Positions 46,472 through 58,825 of a DNA stretch of 64,000 bases are shown here, piece after piece. Numbering within the stretch: the first letter of the stretch is position 1; each line of letters starts with the position of its first letter. Origin of the DNA: Guyanagaster necrorhizus (lineage: Eukaryota > Basidiomycota > Agaricomycetes > Agaricales > Physalacriaceae); contig NW_025064888.1 of NCBI RefSeq assembly GCF_019112545.1, forward strand, positions 62,001 to 126,000, in the 5' to 3' direction. The notes under the pieces were generated by a model. It was not told the DNA's origin and did no database searches. It was given only the letters and a program-made list of their open reading frames with translations. The translations under genes were made by a program, and so were the position numbers.

Positions 46472-49400
46472 CTACGACCTGGCGTTCCGATTCAAGCTGC
46501 TCGTCCGCCTCTGTTTCTGGGCTTGCTGCGCCAACGCCGCCGCCGCAGTTGGGAGACCACCGGTTGGTGAAAGCGCACTAGCCAACATCCCACTGTTCCC
46601 CCTTGCCCGTGGATTCAAAGGGGACAATGCACCGTTTCGAGGTGAGAATGGCGTATTTGAACCCGGTACAGGTACCGAAGGTGCATTGGCGTGAATCGAC
46701 ATATCACCAGTCACTTTTCTCCGTATGGGTGGCCTTACCCCTGCGTTACGAACGGTTCGTTCTCCTGAATCAAGCGGTCTTTCAAGGTCAGCATATTCAG
46801 AGAATGACGTGGTATCTGTGCCCAATGCCTGGCGTCGCGCCTTCTCATGTTTGGCCTGCACCAAACGGAAGTGCTGCACGAGTTCCTGCCATTTTATCTC
46901 ATCGCGACCAATCTTGGACCGGGTAGATATTGTCCCAACAGTCCTAAATTATGAAGATTTAGTGAAGCCTGCGAATCGATTGAACGACTCACGATTTCGG
47001 AGCAATATGAAGGAATCCAGCCGAGTTAACAGCATTCAATCGGTTTCTCAAGGACACAAAGGCGGAGCTCTGCGGTAACAGCATGAGGAGGCCGTAGAGG
47101 CACTTGAAAAGATGGGGATATCGCTCAGGTTCTAGCAGTTGGAGGCGAATATCTAAAAGATCTGCTCAGGACGTAACTGCGACATGAAAATGGGTTGCTC
47201 ACACGTAAAAACAGGTGACTCGATGAGCTGCACTAGCTTGTCAATCTGTACTAGCATTGGCACAGTGATTTCTAGGTCGGCACTTGTGGAGAGGCCAGGC
47301 GTCACTCAAACTGACATCTTCATGTGGAAGTCAATTGACGTACAAGATGTAGAGAAGATTTGACGCATGTTCATATGCTTGTGCTAGCAAACATAGGGAA
47401 AAGACAGCGACTGCGTTATGACACCAAGACCGATATAGGGTAGTGAATAGCGCCTGCCCATCTTGCTGATGGGTTTGTCAATGACGTCTGAAGGTGAATT
47501 AAATCAATGGCTTACACGTGTTTCAAGACTCTTGAGACGTTTTCTGAAGTCAGCTAGCTCTGGTGATGTAATAAGGATGATATTCAACTTCTGAACCATC
47601 CCACTGGCGAACTCAAGATCCTGTGAGGGGTTTAGAAAATGAGAAGCAAGCTTTCGGGTCCACGTACATCTTCTTTTTCGAGGATCTCGGCGAACGTTCG
47701 ATATATTCTTTCAGTGTTGAGGTTCAGACACAACTGTCTGATGATGAGACTGCCTCGCGTTTCTAGTAGTCTGCGGTCGGTGCTGAAAAGCTCTAGCAAA
47801 TTCATCATGAAAGCCTTGAAATAAGTCTCTTCTGAGCTTGACGAGATTTGAGCCAGAAGTTGCAAGTCATGCTTGATAACCTAGCCCACTACGGATTAGT
47901 CGACAACAAAGTGCATCCACAGATGGAACCAACCTCTTCCGAACTATCCGACAGTGTCTTAAGTAATGCCGGAAACGTGCCATCGTCCATAGCTAGAATC
48001 TAGACAGAAGATGGTTATTATACAACTTGGATAACAGAAGCTGTGAGCTTGCCTTTTTGGGAGCTTTCTGATGCAGCATGATGAGCCACTTAAGAGCTGC
48101 CACTCGTGTCTCTTCAAACTCGCTTAGGAACTGAATCGTTAATTCGTTCACGTTAGCTTGGTAATCGAAAGGGTCTGGCTCTTCCTGGATTGTCTCCGGA
48201 GGAACGCTAGTGTTTGGTCCAGTCGTTTGACTTTTAAGAGATATAGGTGAATGTGATCGACTAGATCCTGTATTCGTCTGTATATCAACAACGGGGGCGG
48301 GTCGCGGCGTCAAAGTCGTGTCCACGCCACTCCCCCGACTTCGGGAAAGTCCACTAAGTCCCGTGCCGGCATTAGCAGGTGCTGTAGTCGTTTCTGCTGC
48401 AGATTCGGGTGATGAGGCTTCTCTGGTGGAATCTTTTCCCGTCGTGGACTGCCGCGAATTTGAGGCCGACGTAGCTGGTGTAGGAGAAGCACGATTTCTG
48501 GCGGGTGCGACTTTGTCACGCGGCGATGCTTCAGATGGGGAAGGGAGGTTCTGGATGACGTTCAAGAGAAGCTTATTGGCGCGGATGGCCACTGATTGAA
48601 TCATGCTGACGTGGTGAGCGAGGTTGGGTAGTATTGCGGGAATGAGACGAGGAGTAAAAGGAAGCATGACATCCGAAGCGAAGGTCAAAAATTCTGCCAA
48701 CCATCGCAGAGCGGTGGACTGTTGGATTTCGTCATCTGCGCCGATTTCATGAAGACGTAACAAAAATGACATTATTATAAAACTTACGTTCTCCATCCAA
48801 CTGCTGGATCAGTATTTCTACAATCGCCAAATAGTCTATTCTGACTCCTTGTCCAGGAATCCAGACTGCCACGGGAGTTAATATACCAAGGCGGTGAGAC
48901 ATGGTGCGGATCACTGACCACCGGCATCCCGAAAGTCAATATCAGATGTGAGATCATCTCTGAGATGGTCGGGATCATAGGAAGAACGTTCATCTTGATC
49001 AATAATAAATGCTGCACGCTCTGCATCCTCAATCGGAGTATCAAGAATTTTTTCACTTGCGTTATCTGATCGCCTAGAATCAGATTTCTCGCTGTATTTC
49101 GACTGTTGAAGGGGAGACTCTGTTATTTGCTTCCGAACCACACTTATATCGCGTATCTCGCGAAGAAATTCCGCAAGTAGGGTTTCGGTCGCTACGCGTA
49201 CGTCTTCGATGGGGTCGGAGAGGTACTTGCTATGCAAAGTTGATGAGGTTCATTTGGCATTTGAATCGGAAGCACGTACAGAAGCCCGTCTAGAAATTCT
49301 GGAAGATATGAAATCAGCTCGAGTTCCGGGACCGAGTCTAAAACGGTGATCCAGGACACTAGGTAACTTCTTGTGAAAGGACTGACGACATAAATACGCT

Positions 49401-50190
49401 CGCGAAGTAGCGGAATGAAGTGTGCAAGAGAGAAGGCCTTCCTGGGTCCTTCACCATCATTTCCAAGAGTGCCGTCAGGATGTGTTACCAAAACGCCTTG
49501 AACTTGATCGCGGACCTTTTCGGTTTCAGGATACTGAGGAATATAGACAGAGGCTGATTCGGCAACAATGTCTTTCAGAAGACGATCCAAAAGCTCAGCG
49601 CCGTTCTTTACCGACAACTCCGAATCAGCTGCGAGCTATACACAAGGTTAGTCATAGCGCAAAGCAAGGAGGAAGAATACACACCTTGCTCAAGGCATCG
49701 AATATCTCATTGAAATACACCAGAACCTCTCCCTTCGACACCTTCGCTATGTTGTATAGACACTCTGCTGAAAAGTAGCGTATCCTGTTTTCGGGGTCGA
49801 CGAAACAATCCAATAAGGGGTGCACGAACTTATCCATGTACGGTGCGACATCAACACTTAATGCAATAGCAGTGCCGGCCAGCCCTATTAAGCCGCCGTT
49901 ACGCATATGTAAAGGGTTGGCCGGATTGTTGAACATTTCGACGAGTTGGTCGATTATCTGGGTAATACGCCGTTCGTCCCCTTGCTGGTGACATTCTCGA
50001 ATCTGTCTTCACATCATCACCACAGTCAATGAAATTCCTCGCCAATGCCAAAGGGGACCCTCACTTCTCAAGGTCAAGGGCAGCCGCCTTCCGCTTCTCG
50101 TAGATTTTGTCAATGAGTTGTTTGGCAATAGCCGATTCTGCATGACGAATCAGAAGACATTTCTACTGTAGCAAGGCAAAGCGTACCCAT
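46472..50190 (-). CDS. VAC14: VAC14, scaffold of the PIKfyve/Fab1 lipid kinase complex
   Basis: Fourteen exons (50190-50187, 50137-50065, 50006-49685, 49635-49280, 49229-48919, 48865-48788, 48735-48053, 47999-47934, 47880-47668, 47620-47516, 47465-47344, 47282-47203, 47152-46993, 46943-46472) give 1014 residues. HEAT repeats run throughout: [95 protein letters not shown], then [20 protein letters not shown] near the end. The middle is disordered. VAC14 nucleates Fab1 and Fig4 on the vacuole to control PI(3,5)P2. Exon 1 is just ATG plus one base, and intron 7 uses a GC donor. Confidence 0.95.
48000..48052 (-). other. GC-AG intron in VAC14
   Basis: Donor AAG/GCAAGC, acceptor CTGTCTAG, 53 nt. 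It links MLHQKAPKK to [13 protein letters not shown], the order expected for VAC14, in phase 0. Reading through instead gives a stop shortly after. Confidence 0.75.
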
Positions 50191-50375
50191 AGGTAGTCAG
50201 ACGCTTACGCTGACAGGGTAGGGTTCATGGGGAAATGTGGAATAAAGGAGAGGGAGCTGCGTGATTTGAGACGCGTCGAACGGTTCCCCGACAGTGGCTG
50301 TGTAAGGAGTGCTGCTTGGCAAGAGGCTCGGGCCAAACACAGCTATTTTGAGACCACCACAACTCCTTGCTCATC
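50191..50375. promoter_or_regulatory. Short divergent promoter, VAC14 / TAF7
   Basis: Only 185 bp separate the two start codons. No TATA box is visible; includes GACGCGTCG near 50,270, which could be an MCB-like (ACGCGT) element. Confidence 0.45.
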
Positions 50376-52060
50376 ATGGACGAAGACATCATTGTCGTCG
50401 ACGACGCTGAGGCTCCACCATCTCAAGCCGGACCATCCAAAGTCAATGGATTTAGTGGTGTATCAGATTTATCTGCAAAACCTTCACCGACCGGTGCTGG
50501 AGAAAGACATTCTTCTCGTCTTCGAACAACAAGTGCTGCTGCCCGGGCTGCAATGGACGCTGCTAACGAGCGGACGACACGATCTACAGGAATAAAGAAC
50601 AAGCCACCTCCGAAACTAAAACTTAAACTGAGTGAGAAAGCGGCAGCACAAGCTCCAGGAATGTCATTTCTGGGCCAGTACGACCGAGAACTGGATTCGG
50701 ATGACGAAGAACTCGCATTCGAAGAGCAGTTCATTCTGCGTATGCCAGCGGGAGAGGATTGTGAGAAGTTAAGGAAGATGGTCGCTGCTCGGGAGATACC
50801 TAATGATGTCTGGTTCAAGTTCAAAGGTGCGCGAATTATACCTGCCGTTGTATTTTTGCCTTGACTCGTACACGAAGACTCTCGCCGTGCCGTATTTCGT
50901 ATTGGTAATTCAACGTATTCCTCGAAACTCGTGGATCTGCCCTGTATTATTGAGTCCCAGAAAACGCTGGATAACAAACAAATGTTCAAAGTTGCGGACA
51001 TATGTCAAGTCGGTCCTAATTTTTCGTTTTCCGGAGGTCCATAGATGATTGATAAGCCTCTGGCAGATGCTTGTTGTTGAAAATCGCGTCGAGAACGATG
51101 ATGCCGCCATGAACCAGAAGAGCTTCAATATTGAAGAGTTCATTTGGCCGCATGGTATCACCCCACCACTGCATCATGTCCGGAAACGAAGATTTCGCAA
51201 AAGGATAAATAGAAGGGTGATTTATTTTGTGCCCGACCTGTCGAATGTCTTCGAACTAATGTCATGATAGACCATTGAGAGCGTGGAGCAAGCAGTCGAA
51301 AGGCTTCTTGAGGAAGACACGCTGGCAACAGAAGTCAAATACGGTGGGTGACACTTGCGTGATAAATTTTTATACTAATTTTTTCATTAGAGGTACTTGA
51401 AAATGTCAATCCTGACTTGTCGGACTCAGAATTCATTGAACGAGAAGAAGCAATCGACGCTGCGACACCCGCTATATCTGATATTGGTGACGCCGCCACA
51501 CCCGGAGGAGATATCGGAGAATACGAGGCCGAAGGCGATGAGGAGGAAGAGGAAGAACCTGACGGGGACATTGATGAAGAGTTGGCGGCGGAGCTCGACT
51601 TGGCCCTCGGTGACGAACAGCAAGGTGATGGTGATGAGGATGAGGACGACGAGGACGATGAAAGCGAGGAAGATGAAGATGATGAAGATGATGAGGAGGC
51701 CCAAGCAAGGAAGTTGTTGAACGAAGAAATTCGTGATTTGGAAGCGGCGGTGGCGAAAAAGGGTAACGAGATTGCAAGCTCTTCCAATCCGCTCATTAGG
51801 GTCTGTATTTGCTGGATTTTTTTTTTGCGCTCTTGTTTCTGACATGCTGCCAATGATAGAAACGGTTCGAAGATGCCCTGAAGAAATTGACTTATGACCT
51901 AGAAACTAAGATTGTTCAACGGGATGAACTACAGGAAATGCAGCGGTTGAAGAAGGAGGGTATTACTCTCGATGATAACCGCGAGTCTGACTCCGACGGA
52001 GACAGAAATGATGATGGCGATATGGATCGAGGCGGGGAAGGTCCAATGGAAATTGACTGA
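50376..52060 (+). CDS. TAF7: TFIID subunit 7 (TAF7)
   Basis: Six exons (50376-50826, 50878-51008, 51067-51216, 51271-51343, 51391-51800, 51860-52060) encode 471 residues. The TAFII55 N-terminal domain spans about 105-260: EEQFILRMPAGEDCEKLRK, then FRIGNSTYSSKLVDLPCIIE, then DNKQMFKVADICQML, EEFIWPHGITPPLHHVRKRR. A very acidic stretch follows (DEDEDDEDDESEEDEDDEDD, about residues 345-370), then a coiled coil (KRFEDALKKLTYDLETK, QRDELQEMQRLKKEG). TAF7 works in the nucleus, restraining TAF1 until promoter clearance. Introns are 50-60 nt. It is divergent from VAC14. Confidence 0.96.
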
Positions 52061-52571
52061 CATTCTGCCCGAGTACTTGTTGCATTCCTATTATTTTTGT
52101 GTACTGCTTATACTCTTTCTTCGATCTCGATAGATCCTCTTTTCCCTGAGTGTTTACTCGTAATGGCTTTCCTAGAGTTCTTTGACGACTTCTCGTGACG
52201 GGCTCAGATCACTTGAGATCAGCATCAGCAATATTCGTGGCGTTCGAGAGTAAAGAAGTGTTATCTGGGAAGATGTGACATCCTCTCCATTTTTTATATT
52301 CTTCACCTGGATCTCTTTTTCACTTCGATTGCAATCGTAAAGATGCCACCATTCCATTCCATTCCACTTTCCTCTATCCAAAGACGGTCAGCCTCCTCAG
52401 AGGTAGTCACTGCAACTAAATCTATACCGATTCAGAATCAAGAATCAGGACATCCTAGTCAAATCCGACCGCGGAAACAGCCAGATACGTATATCCTCCG
52501 ACACGTCCAGCATGTCGGTCATACCTCTTAACGGTTATAATGAGCGTTCTTGTCACAAGAAAAAGAGTGCG
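52061..52571. other. TAF7 3' flank up to the transposon pile
   Basis: AT-rich 3'-end sequence; ordinary CpG content; no gene seen. The bases GTGCG (52567-52571) border the copia LTR and would be one copy of its target duplication. Confidence 0.45.
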
Positions 52572-52731
52572 TGTTAGAATCCGGATCTAAAGAACAGATA
52601 ACTCAGTCTCGACACGTCGGTGCGTTAACGGACTGAGGAAAGAGTTGGGATAAGAGGCTGTGCTACTTAAATAGTGAGAGAACAAAGGAGAGTCCTTGGT
52701 GCTTGCCGAGAACAATAACCAGGTGCCAACA
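52572..52731 (-). repeat. 3' LTR of the copia element
   Basis: 160 bp; minus strand TGTTGGCACC ... TTCTAACA, with TG...CA ends, directly after the polypurine tract. It keeps seven CpGs, in contrast to the CpG-free sequence immediately inside. Confidence 0.75.
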
Positions 52732-53137
52732 CTCCTCCTTCATTGAAGCCCCATGAAACTTTGAAGATGGATGAATGCCATCAGTTCTAAAGCTTTTGTA
52801 AAGCAATCAGCAACATTGTTCTTTGTGTTAATATAGGATAGGGTGACTTCTTTGCTTTTGACTCATTCTTGAATGAAATGGTACTTTATGTTGATGTGCT
52901 TCACCTGGGTATGCAAGGATGGGTCCTCTGAGAGATTGATGGCACTATTGTTGTCATATAATAGAGGAGTTGAGTCCTTTTGTTCAAAACTGAGTCCTGA
53001 CAATAGTGCTCTGATCCAAATAGCCACCTTCATTCATTCACATGCTGTGACATACTCTGCTTCACATGATGATGTAGCAACTGTTTGCTGCTTTTTGGCA
53101 TTCCATAAAATCATGTCTGAACCCAGGGTGAAGCAAT
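52572..53137 (-). mobile_element. Ty1/copia element, 3' end (minus strand), cut by gypsy insertion
   Basis: On the minus strand the RNase H is plain: EAEYVTACEWMKVAIWIRAL, then LYDNNSAINLSEDP, then HTQVKHINIKYHFIQE and NNVADCFTKAL, with stops. A polypurine tract (GGAGGAG) then meets the LTR. At 53,137 the coding sequence stops abruptly at a gypsy LTR, so the rest of this element must lie beyond the window. The internal part has no CpG. Confidence 0.88.
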
Positions 53138-53514
53138 TGTTATGATTTTTCCCTTTTCTTTTCTATTCTGACCCCTATTTATGCTTAGTCAGGGCACTTA
53201 GACCAGGCACTTAGGACAGTGAGACAGGCTTAGTCACCATAATAGGCCAAGTCTGCCATTGTCCTCTGATGCAGACCCCCTCACTCTCAATGACAGACAA
53301 TACTCTTTTGTAGATAGTAACAATGCTCAAAGACAAGGAGCACTATAGCATAGAAATGCACAATTAGTAGAGATATATTTAACTTGAACTCAAACAGTAT
53401 ATAAGTAGTATAGCTCTCACTGTATATCCCTAGCTTTGAGCTAAAGTTTATTCTTCTATCACTTCATCTTGAGCCAACTGTCCTTGGCCTTGAAGCATTA
53501 GATCAACAGACACA
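53138..53514 (+). repeat. 5' LTR of the old gypsy element
   Basis: 377 bp, TGTTATGATTTTTCCC ... CAGACACA. It shares with the young LTR the start, the TTTATGCTTAGTCAG block, the GCTAAAGTTTAT block and the TAGTGAACTC sequence just after its end. No CpG. Confidence 0.8.
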
Positions 53515-55255
53515 TATAGTGAACTCTGACATGACTGTATGAACTCAATACAGCATCAGTTTGTCATGTGTTTAGATCATATGCAACTTGAGCTTAACAA
53601 TTAGCTCAAAGCTTCTAACTTTTCTTTTCTTACACACAACACACATGAAGAAAACTGAATGCCACTATCAAACACATCAACCTCTGATCTCACAGATGAC
53701 TTATTTAGGCTTTTAGCCTCAATCATCAGAACTCTCTTAGGGCTCCTAGCCATCACTCAACTTTGTTGAGAACAACAATCAGTAACTGCCTGGATAGTCC
53801 AGCACTACCACACTTTCAAACAAATACAACAGATTCTATAAAATGTCATTTTCCATGACATTCCAGCCTCTGTCCAAGCTTTCTTTCAGCCTATGTTTAG
53901 ACCCATACCTAAAGCCTAATCTGGTGGCACAGGTTTGTGAGTTTATGTGGAGAAAGAAGGACACTGATACCCTCTAGGATCTCACTAATCAGACAGCAGA
54001 AATGGCAACACTCAGCACACTGGGTTTAGAAACTCATAGATGCAGCCAATGAACCTCTCTCTGGTCTCAGACTATGAGGACAAGAATCTCCCTGAGGACT
54101 TCTTTGATACCAAGCCATCCTCTGACCCTTTCACTGTCTCACCTGAGCACAGAATTGGCAACTGTGTCTGAGACTCTTTTGATGCCTCTTGAATGGCTCT
54201 AGACTCTGAATACAGCTCTCTCTATATGACCCTGGAAGAGAGCTCCACCTCCTCTATTCACACTGATTATGGAAGTGAAGAGCTCTCAGGCTTTAGGTCC
54301 AGCAACAAGAATGTCTGGCCGAAAGGACTCTACAGGTGTCCAGAGAACAGAAGTTTTGAACAGACTCCATAGTCTGAAGATGTAGAAGCAGAACACACCT
54401 GCCAGCAAGAAGAACATAAAGCTAACCAGTATAATGCAGAATACTAAAAACACCAGTGTGAGCTCAAGGCTGCCACCTGAGGATCTGCTTCTTCAGAGTG
54501 ATATGAGCTCAGAATAGAAACCTCAGATTTCTTATTCCAGGAGCCCAGCACAGCAGCATCAGACTTATAGACAAAATCTGCTGAAGTTATCACCACCAGC
54601 AAAGCAGCATAGTGAAATGGCTACCCCTCTCTTCTCAGAAATACTAATACCTCTGAGTGAGATATCATTCTCTCAGAAGCCAAATCCATTCTTGACACCT
54701 ACAGACTTTAGGTTCCTCCCAATGTCTACATTAGTGACCACAGCCTTTGACAATTTCTTGGTGGAAGGGTCACAGGACTCTTTCTCAATCTATACTTTTA
54801 TCAAAACTTCTGCCAGTGTCACCATGAACTGGAGGAACAAGAGATATGCAGAGACACTGGAGTCAGATCTAATTGATCTCAGTCACAGTCTTCTCTTAGG
54901 ATCAGTCTCAACATCACCAAACCCAGTATCTGAAATGAAGAGCAGTTCATCCACAATGATCAAACCTTACAATCTGTCAATCTACAACCAGCCCAACAGC
55001 TATCTTGTTAAGAATAATAAGGAGGATGAAGGAGGCAAGACAGATGAGGAAAATAAGGACAAGGAGGTGGAAATACCACTTAAATGAAGAGACTGAAAAC
55101 AATGCACAGAGTCAATAGACAGAGAGATACTTAAAGAAGAAATACAGTACAAACAGAAGAAAGAATATCTAAGGCTATATCAGAAGGAGGTAGCCACTTT
55201 ATGGAGAGACATCAGCTGATTGATGATGCTCTTAGAATGAGAGTACAGTTCACTA

Positions 55256-57630
55256 TCTCACAATGCATGATGTCAAAATGCATAATTCTGACTTTGCATA
55301 CAGATTGGACTGGAACACAGTTGGAGAGCAGAAAAATAGGCTAGAAATGCATATCACATAATGCATATATTTTTAGTTAGAAATATGCATTGCCAGATCC
55401 AAAATTGTAGTAAGCCAATATAATATTATGCATATATTAGAACAATAAAGAACATAATTTGTTTGTATAGACTATGACAAATACAAAAAAAATTATTGTA
55501 AAGCAACACAGCCTATATCTCTATAAACATGCCTCCTGAACCAATATGAAAACCACATGCTAAACCTGGAAATCTATATGAGCATACAAAACAGGAGGAA
55601 AAAGTTCTAATATACACATCATCAGCTCAGCCTCCAAAGCAAATCTCTCACTCACACCTCACAACAGGAGATTGGCTTATAGTATTCAAATATGTTGATA
55701 ACCATCCTTCCCATTGACATGCTGACATTGTGGCACATTTTGCAAACTGAAAGGAAGGTGTACTTCTCTTTATCCAACCAACTCTTTTATAGAAACTGGC
55801 ATCTTGTACAAAAATCAAACAGCATGCAAATAAGAACTCTAATGCACTATCATCTAAAAAGTCTCATATTGTCACTCAATCTGATGTGGAGTGTGCTGTT
55901 GCATCCTGGTATTAGAATATACAGCTTCAAGATGAAACTGTGACCAGTGCAATGCTGATAGAAAAGTGAAATTGGATTGAAAATCTGATGAATATTCTAA
56001 AGAATCAGTGTTTGAAAGGAGAGAGATGGTTGAGGTCATTCTGCAAGGCATAAAAGATTCAGGAGGTTCAGCAGCATGAAGAAGCAGGCTCAGTGGATAT
56101 GATGGCAGTGGAAAAAGAATGTGTGTGCCTTCACAGCATTATAGTGAAATATATAATGCAGAATAGATGGAATATTAATGGATCTGATCTTGTCATCTTT
56201 GCTATCCCAGATCATACCTTGGCATCTGGTCCTATGAGTGGACAGAAACAGAACAAGTCTGCATCACCATATGTTTTACTGTGAATGCAGATAGAAGTGA
56301 GCAGGTGCCAGTTGTTTTCATTGGAAAGTTGAAGCAACTGCAGTGTTTCAAAAAAAAAAGTCCAACAGCAATGAGATTCTATTATTGGAATAACAAGAAG
56401 GCCTGGATGACAAGCAAAATATTTACAGAGTGAGTGAAGATGTTTGATTTAAAGATAAAAAGAGAGATATGATAGGTTCTGCTGACTTTAGACAACTTTT
56501 GAGAGCATTCCATCACTTATATACTCCATAACACAAAGCTGGAGTTCTTTGAGCCCAACATGACTCCATATATCCAGCCACTAGATGCTGGTATTATCTG
56601 CTGCTTCAAGACATATTATCAGAATGCTATATGTATCTGTGCACTTGATCTCAATGATCTTGGAGAGTCTGAGATCTTTAAGCTTGATCTCCTTGAAGCT
56701 ATGACTATTGCTTGTGATGCTTGGGCAAATGTTAGCAGTGAAACAATAGCAAACTGCTGGAAACACACTGGTATAATGTCTGACAATGCACTTGAGTCAC
56801 AGTCCATCACACTATCTAATGATTTCCAAGATGCCTTACTTCTCAAGTCTGCATGAAACCTTGTTTATGACTTTGCCTCAACAGACAAATACATGCTTTC
56901 AGGGATTGAACAGACATTGCAGGATCTGCTTGGAAACCAATATGCTGATGCTGACTGGTGTCCTGCTCTTATAGCTGTTATGAATGCAGAGAATGATGTT
57001 GGTAAAGCACTGAAGACAGTCAATCAGTTGGCTCCTTTGTCATAGTTAAAAATAAACACACCTTCCACCCAAATTGCTCTCATTCAACAGCTCCAGACAG
57101 CAGAAATAATGTTAAAAGACCACCTTGTCAAATTAAAACAATGAAATTGCATGTTTGGTCTTATTTCAACTATTGAAGAGATGATTAGCCCTATTGCAGA
57201 AGAGTATATTGAAGATCTTGAGGCAATGCCAACAGATGAGAAGATTGTTGCTGCTGTCAAGTATAATATTGCAGTAAAAAATGGAGAAATAACTGTCATT
57301 GATGATGATGAGAAGAAAGAGAAGAAAGAGGAGGATGAGGAAGAATAGACCTTAATAACTACAAGAGAAGGATTTGAGCTTATTTGAAAGCTGGAGGCAT
57401 TTTGTGTTTCACAAGGTGACTAGGGTGGATTAGTATCACAGCTGAAAAAGTTGAGAGGAGCATTATTCAAGGAGATGCATGAAAAGCTGACCCAAAAGCC
57501 ACTGACAGCATTTTGGGGCAATGACAATATTGTCATATAAGTTATATGTCACATCATATGCTATTTTGGTTCTGCATAAATCTATAAATGCATATGGTTT
57601 TGGTGTCTCTTGATCATATGCATTGTGAGA
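55256..57630 (+). mobile_element. Pogo-type (CENP-B/DDE_1) DNA transposon inserted in the old gypsy
   Basis: Perfect 13 bp terminal inverted repeats (TCTCACAATGCAT at 55256; complement at 57618-57630), flanked by TA on both sides (55254-55255, 57631-57632), the mark of Tc1/mariner/pogo. Inside, plus-strand reading with frame changes gives the CENP-B-type helix-turn-helix (DWLIVFKYVDNHPSHHADI, LSSKKSHIVTQSDVECAVA, KGERWLRSFCKAYKI) and DDE transposase parts (IPDHTLASGPMSGQKQNKS, then EFFEPNMTPYIQPLDAGII). Many stops; not functional. The element is 2375 bp and CpG-free. Confidence 0.9.
56093..57346 (+). pseudogene. Pogo transposase, DDE region remnant
   Basis: The catalytic half of the transposase, broken by several stops and frame changes. 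The string NMTPYIQPLDAGIICCFKTY (56,560 onward) is the signature before the third acidic residue; EEAGSVDMMAVEKE marks the start of the DDE part. The C-terminal acidic tail (EKKEKKEEDEEE) ends near 57,346. Confidence 0.8.
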
Positions 57631-58825
57631 TAGTCAACTGTATAAAGTCACATCTGACATTGAAAAAATTGACATTTTATGGTATGCTGCAACTGAACAA
57701 GCAATTTTCATCTATAATGAGACATATCTCAAAGACTTATTGGAGAAACTCTCAGCATATGAGTCTAAGTACAAGATTCAACTAATACTATGGACTCTAT
57801 CAGTCACTCCAAGATGAGCCATATATATAGCACCATTTATCCAAACCACCAGTATCTGATATATATACTCAATGTCATCTATTCAAAGCTCTGCTAATTA
57901 GCTTGCCCAGTCACAACCACAGCCAACCAGCCAGCCTACTGAATTCTAAAACCTCTAGACTGGTAAGGGAAGCCAACTCCTTAGTGGTCAACTGCTACCA
58001 GATGAAGCTGATATCAGCAGAAAGACTCTAGAAAGAGATGATCTGGAAGCTATCAAGCTCAGATTCACTATGCAAAATGAAATTATCATACAAAAGGAAG
58101 CTGGACCAACAGAGAGCCCAATTGCCAATAATAATTCACTTCATTCATTTTCTAGTCTATCAGCTGAATGAAAATGACCACTGTTTGATCAGTACTCAAA
58201 CCTGATAGGAGTATTATCTCAGGATACTGCCATCATTAATTGCTGACCTGATCTACTCCAGAAACCCTGCCTCTTTAAAGGTGCATCAGATAATATTGAT
58301 TATGAGCAATACTTTGAAATATACTCTGTCTACCTCACCTTCAACATTTATTGGATTGTCTTTGCTACATTGTACCTCAAGGACAAGGCCAAGGTCTGGT
58401 GAACCCTGATCTCCCTCAACTTCTACTCAACCACCAGACAGCATCATTAACTGCCATCCTAGTCAGTGTTCAAACAAATGCTTTATGATAAATCCATTGA
58501 CTCAGCTATCTAAGAAGTACACAAGAACAAGATGAAAAAGCTGTGAATGGAGGACAAGATCATCAGCAAGTACTTTGATGAGCTGGAACAACTCAGCAAA
58601 CTTGCTAGGATTCAAGATGATATCACTGACAATGAAAGAATGGTTAAGATGCTTAAATGAAAAGCATCCCCTTTTTACATCAAGATGATCTCAGATATTG
58701 GAGTCAACATGCTGAAGAAATATAATGCATGGAAGAAATGCATTATAGAAATAAACAAGGAATAGCAGTGGCAGAAGATAGAAAATGCCAATCTGTAAGG
58801 TGATTGAAAACCATATCAAGCCACA

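Larger units (their letters stand above)
53138..58825 (+). mobile_element. Old Ty3/gypsy element, CpG-depleted, itself invaded twice
   Basis: Starts with an LTR like that of the young element at 58,826 and then follows the young copy's layout in order: the N-terminal membrane-segment region (53,640-53,880), the linker (54,000-55,250) and the gag core (57,640-58,825; compare DYEQYFEIYSVYL with DCEQYFEVYIGYI). Internal lengths on the two copies agree once the pogo insert is removed (about 2.9 versus 3.1 kb). Frames are full of stops, many from CAA, CAG or CGA turned into stop codons. It breaks off within gag at 58,825, where the young element begins; the pol half should resume beyond the window. 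Confidence 0.88.

Noticed and set aside
51335..51853. Poly-Ser minus-strand frame of 172 codons
   Set aside because: Antisense of the acidic repeat of TAF7.
54617..55087. 156-codon open frame in the old gypsy
   Set aside because: It is out of frame with the gag linker it overlaps; the neighbouring frame matches the young element (ILSEAKSILDTYRL versus ISSDADSILGAYGL), so this is a shadow.
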